In this document: positions 60,521 through 64,000 of the stretch, in pieces
Layout of the letters: each line of letters opens with the position of its first letter
Numbering within the stretch: position 1 is the first letter of the stretch
Assembly (NCBI GenBank): GCA_037039685.1
Contig: JAWNGF010000005.1
Location: forward strand, 2,046,001 to 2,110,000
DNA: 64,000 nt
Reading direction: 5' to 3'
Origin: Ceratobasidium sp. AG-K
Taxonomy: Eukaryota > Basidiomycota > Agaricomycetes > Cantharellales > Ceratobasidiaceae
Translations under genes and position numbers: made by a program
Notes under the pieces: model-generated
Database searches by the model: none
What the model saw: only the letters and a program-made list of their open reading frames with translations
Told to the model about the DNA's origin: nothing

Positions 60521-61303
60521 GTGGGGGTAAATATTGAGAACAAGAGTTCGAAATGCTTATTCCCATGAGGTTGGCAATTCACGTGTCAACAAACCGAAAG
60601 ATGCTGAAATTCGAGCCTACCTAGTCCATTTCCTTGTTGTCTGTCAGGTTCTGAAAAGTCTCAAGCTTCCCTCAACCTATGAATGGGCCGGACACGACAA
60701 GAATGTCAGTTGTGGTCATAGATGCCCACCCATGGCTACGCTTGGATCCGGAGAGGGTATGGTTGTTGGCGAGTAATTACGGCATCATCTCCGACATGGC
60801 CGCCGGCACCCTCAAGCGGCGCATCAAAGCTGTTCCTTTGGGAATATTGGTCGGCATAACACAAATAGTTGCAAATTCATCAATCGGGATATGTATCCTC
60901 AAGTTATGCCTTCGCTCGCCTATTTACAATATATCTCACCGGCCAAAAAGCTCCGCTGTCGCATGAGCAGGAAGCTATAAGCGCATGCAAGCGTTGTTGG
61001 AATCACTCCGGTTATCATGCCTTTGTTGTGCAGACAAGTATGCGGTCTGCTTTTTATCGGTCTCAGAACTACTAAGCTCATGGGGGGCCCATGGGTCGGA
61101 CATGAATTTGCACGCATATCGTCGCTATCATGTCGCCAATGACTGACATCGACTCGCATACAGCAATTGAAATTGGAGAACCTGATGCATGGTCTGGGCA
61201 AGCATTGTTCGACTGTTTCGCCAAGTCAAGCAGAGGAGTAGCCGGTGAGGCAGAGGGAGGCGACTGTATCCCACCAAGTGACAACATCCCTGTTGAAAAG
61301 CAG

Positions 61304-61309
61304 TATAAG
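61304..61309 (+). promoter_or_regulatory. TATA-box candidate, DPBB copy 7
   Basis: TATAAG then TAGAGTAGCTTTCAAGGAC, about 99 bp before the ATG. Confidence 0.55.
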
Positions 61310-61402
61310 TAGAGTAGCTTTCAAGGACAAGAAGTAGTATCCTCCAACTGATCATCAGCATTCGCCTCTAGCTCAGCTACTCTCACTCTCACTCGACTCA
61401 CC

Positions 61403-62121
61403 ATGTACGCCTTTACCAAGCTCTCTGCCGTCCTCGTCTCTGCCCTCGGATTCGCTTCTGCCACCGCCGCCGCTCCCGTCGAGACCACCGCATCTAGTGA
61501 TCTGGCTGCTCGCGCTCCTTATGACGTCCACAACGGCTGGGTGAGTACATGCTTCTATATAGGTCAGGACAAGAGTGGTATCTGACACGTCTAACTTGGT
61601 AGGCTACCTACTGTAAGTTGTCGAACTCGAGCCAAGACCACGGGTTTGTTGTGCCCTCCACTAACATACGAAATGTGTTTCAGACAACCCCTCAGTCGGT
61701 CTCGGTGCCTGCGGATGGCAGAACCAGGACTACGAGTGGGTTGCTGCCATTGGTACCAGCCTCTTCCAGGAGATGATGGTCGGTGAGTGAACGCCCGCCC
61801 CTCGATCCTAGCTTCCTGGAGTGTACCGATATAACACTAACACGCTCCACTCCACAGACGCCAACCCGAACCACAGCCAAGCCTGCGCTGGCAAGACGGC
61901 GAACGTGAGCTGGGGAGGCAAGACCATCAAGGTCGGGATCGTGGACCGCTGCTACGCCTGTGGCTACAACGACATCGATCTTTCGCCAGCTGCGTTCCAG
62001 CAGTTCGCTCCTCTTGGTGAGTCCTAGGGCGTCGCGTCTCGTGCCTTGACAACGCTAATTGGGACCTCACTTCTACTCAGGCACTGGCAAGCTGCAGGGT
62101 GTGTCGTGGAAGTTCAACTAG
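61403..62121 (+). CDS. Secreted RlpA-like/DPBB protein, copy 7
   Basis: Intact five-exon copy at the right end of the array. Signal peptide MYAFTKLSAVLVSALGFASA (Tyr at position 2, unique here); the mature domain reads like copies 2-5. Microexon 61603-61612. Intron 1 resembles copies 2/3, intron 3 is the common type, and introns 2 and 4 are its own variants. TAG at 62119-62121. The 3'UTR matches that of copy 4. No module D follows, which together with the unique DNA beyond marks the array end. Confidence 0.9.
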
Positions 62122-62250
62122 TCGCGAGGTCTGACGCAGTGTCAGCGCCAAGCTACCTATATATGCCCACCATTATGCCAATTAGTCCTATGCCTTTGCC
62201 CATCCGTGCATATGCAAAACATCCCTTGGTTTCAATAGAATAAAACTCGT

Positions 62251-64000
62251 TTGGCTGTGATTTCCATTGCGTTTGAAAGCTCCTAAACCACTATAATGCT
62301 GATGCTTGATTGCCATGCGTCTGCAACGGGAAACGTCGTTAGCGCTGGCGGTGATTAGATAGTTGATAAGATTCGTCACGCTGTTGCAAGAATAACGACA
62401 CGAATAAGCGCCGACAGTTTTAATCGTCGCTTGTCGAGGCTCGTAAGACTGTTGAGACACGGTAATTGCATCATAATGTGGGATGTCAATATAATATATC
62501 TAAGTGCCACTTCAGACTTAGTTACCACGTGATTTATCACGAGTTGACTTATTGGGCCGCGATTCGCATAAATGCTTATTCGATGAGCGCTGCTGTCCAT
62601 TCATGTGCTGTCCACGCTCGTGCTCCTGGGGTTTCGCCTTGACATGTATACGGCGCAAACCTTTGTCCGTGGGAGGCTTTGCTGACGTCTATTTAGTAGT
62701 CGCTGCTTGCTTCACCATTCTCACATCCCCTCCCTCCTCCAGGCCATATGCTAAGTCCGACCGGCATATACTCACATCCCCCCCTCACGCCAACAGCCCT
62801 CTTAATGCGACCTGTTGCCCTTCAAATGATTTAGTGTCAGCATACATGCAATCTACACCAATGTAAGGACTCGCCGTACACCCGAGTTTGAGAATAAAAG
62901 GCTAACATACAAAAACGCATGTAGCAATTGAAGGGGTGAGTCAAACTTGACGAATCATTATCCACAAGTAACTGAGAGTCACTTGCAGGGTGTGTGGTGA
63001 CGGTAGATGGGGGAAACACAAAGATTCATTCACAGTAACTGATAGCTTGTGCGCGTTGTAAATTGTACACCCTCGAGCTTGTGTTTTCAGTTGTCACGCT
63101 ATTTATCTATATACCATTATGTCCAATATAGCATAATTGATACATATTTAACCTGACAAAAACAGGAGTGAGCCTATCAACGGTGTCAGAACTAACGAGC
63201 TGTGTAAATCTGGGGTGTAAATATCAGTATGAGCAAGTCTAATAAGGCTGAGGCAATCGTGTAAGTCTGGTATAACATTACGGCAATAGTCCCGGCTGAA
63301 AGATTGAGACCGCGGGTAATGGTGCCAACAGATTAGTCACTTGTCAATATTGCTCATAATTATACCCTTATGGACCAGCGAGGCCGGTATCCGACCCTTA
63401 CACGCGTTCCTCAACCTTAAAGATCTTATACTAGGAATGAGCGTTATCTAGGGTGATATCTCCAGGATAAGCGCTTGTCACCCCAGGCGACTTTTCCTGA
63501 TGCCCGCCTGTGTATTTAGCGCTCCTCCACAGCTAGGTAACAACAGTGACTTGGCCATCCACATACCTGACGTAAGTTACCAATGGAGTACAAGATTTCT
63601 TGCATTTCGTTGCCTTATCTAATTATCACCACCTTGAGAACCCACAGTGATTTTCGGATTCCGTCTCAACTTACGGAAATGACCACCTTCGTGTGTCAAA
63701 CCACTGTACACGTTGACCGACTGAAACCCCCAATTTTGGACATCACTACTTCAGTGTTACTTGCACTGTCATTCGCTAGTAAGAGATTACGCTTCAAAAT
63801 TGCAGGGTTTTGCTGCACTTGAGATTTCAGCATTTTGTCTCGCAGAAAGCGAGTAATCGCAATGCTTCATGGGCCCTACAATACACACCTATCTTTTCCT
63901 ATGGAAATCCATATTTTACTGATACTCAAGGTTGGTTGAAAGTGTATCGAACGGACCATGCAGGGAAGAGACGGGCTAACCAATAAAATGTCACTCTTAA
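62251..64000. other. No supported gene
   Basis: AT-rich DNA with short frames on both strands, none with a recognisable domain or splice pattern. Confidence 0.5.

Larger units (their letters stand above)
58145..62250 (+). repeat. Tandem units of about 2.1 kb carrying DPBB copies 6 and 7
   Basis: Each unit has an upstream module, a DPBB gene and a 3' flank. The segments 58680-58905 and 60776-61005 read almost identical (GGCATCATCTCCGACATGGC, CACCGGCCAAAAAGCTCCGC). Diverged copies of the upstream module precede copies 1, 2 and 4. Confidence 0.8.

Noticed and set aside
1..64000. tRNA, rRNA or CRISPR-like features
   Set aside because: Scanned by eye for T-arm GGTTCRANNCC contexts and regular spaced repeats; matches lacked cloverleaf partners and the repeats found are gene- or transposon-derived.

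Overview
This is eukaryotic nuclear DNA from a filamentous fungus. Genes are split by many short introns (mostly about 45-75 nt, GT...AG). The protein families are typical of Agaricomycete basidiomycetes: TRANK1-like helicases with TPR-like tails, F-box families in many copies, small secreted RlpA-like/DPBB proteins, and Zn2Cys6 factors. The overall look is like Rhizoctonia/Ceratobasidiaceae, but that genus is my inference and is not proven by the sequence. I saw no rRNA, tRNA or CRISPR.

Layout. 1-7230 (+) is the 3' part of a TRANK1-like UvrD-type helicase that has decayed: two in-frame TAG codons and a ruined motif II. 7590-10552 (-) is a dihydroxy-acid dehydratase (isoleucine/valine synthesis). 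11025-11936 holds three 5'-truncated LINE copies stacked in one CACGTGA target site. 12196-14788 (-) is a cytochrome P450, with a dead P450 fragment beside it (15.6-15.9 kb). 17373-19935 is a CACTA-like DNA transposon with 3-bp target duplications. 20152-22587 (-) is nucleoporin NDC1. 22987-27407 (-) holds two F-box/LRR paralogues, one intact and one dead. 28.2-37 kb carries a second F-box family (three loci, one near-intact), a seven-helix membrane protein and a C2H2 zinc-finger protein. 37378-41022 (-) holds a Zn2Cys6 transcription factor and a short-chain dehydrogenase (SDR).

41.8-62.2 kb is the most striking part. Seven copies of a small secreted DPBB (RlpA-like) gene form two arrays: copies 1-, 2-, 3+ and copies 4-, 5+, 6+, 7+. 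Each array contains a head-to-head pair (2/3 and 4/5) whose introns read as almost exact reverse complements. Same-direction copies repeat every ~2.1-2.2 kb with shared upstream and downstream modules. All seven have a 10-nt microexon. Intron types are shuffled among copies, which points to gene conversion. Between the arrays lie a second SDR, an ATG27-like membrane protein and a large PL26-type rhamnogalacturonan-lyase-like gene.

The genes do not form one pathway that I can prove. The 39.9-62 kb part looks like a fast-evolving, plant-cell-wall or secretion oriented region built by repeated segmental duplication and inversion. 62.1-64 kb contains no gene I can support.
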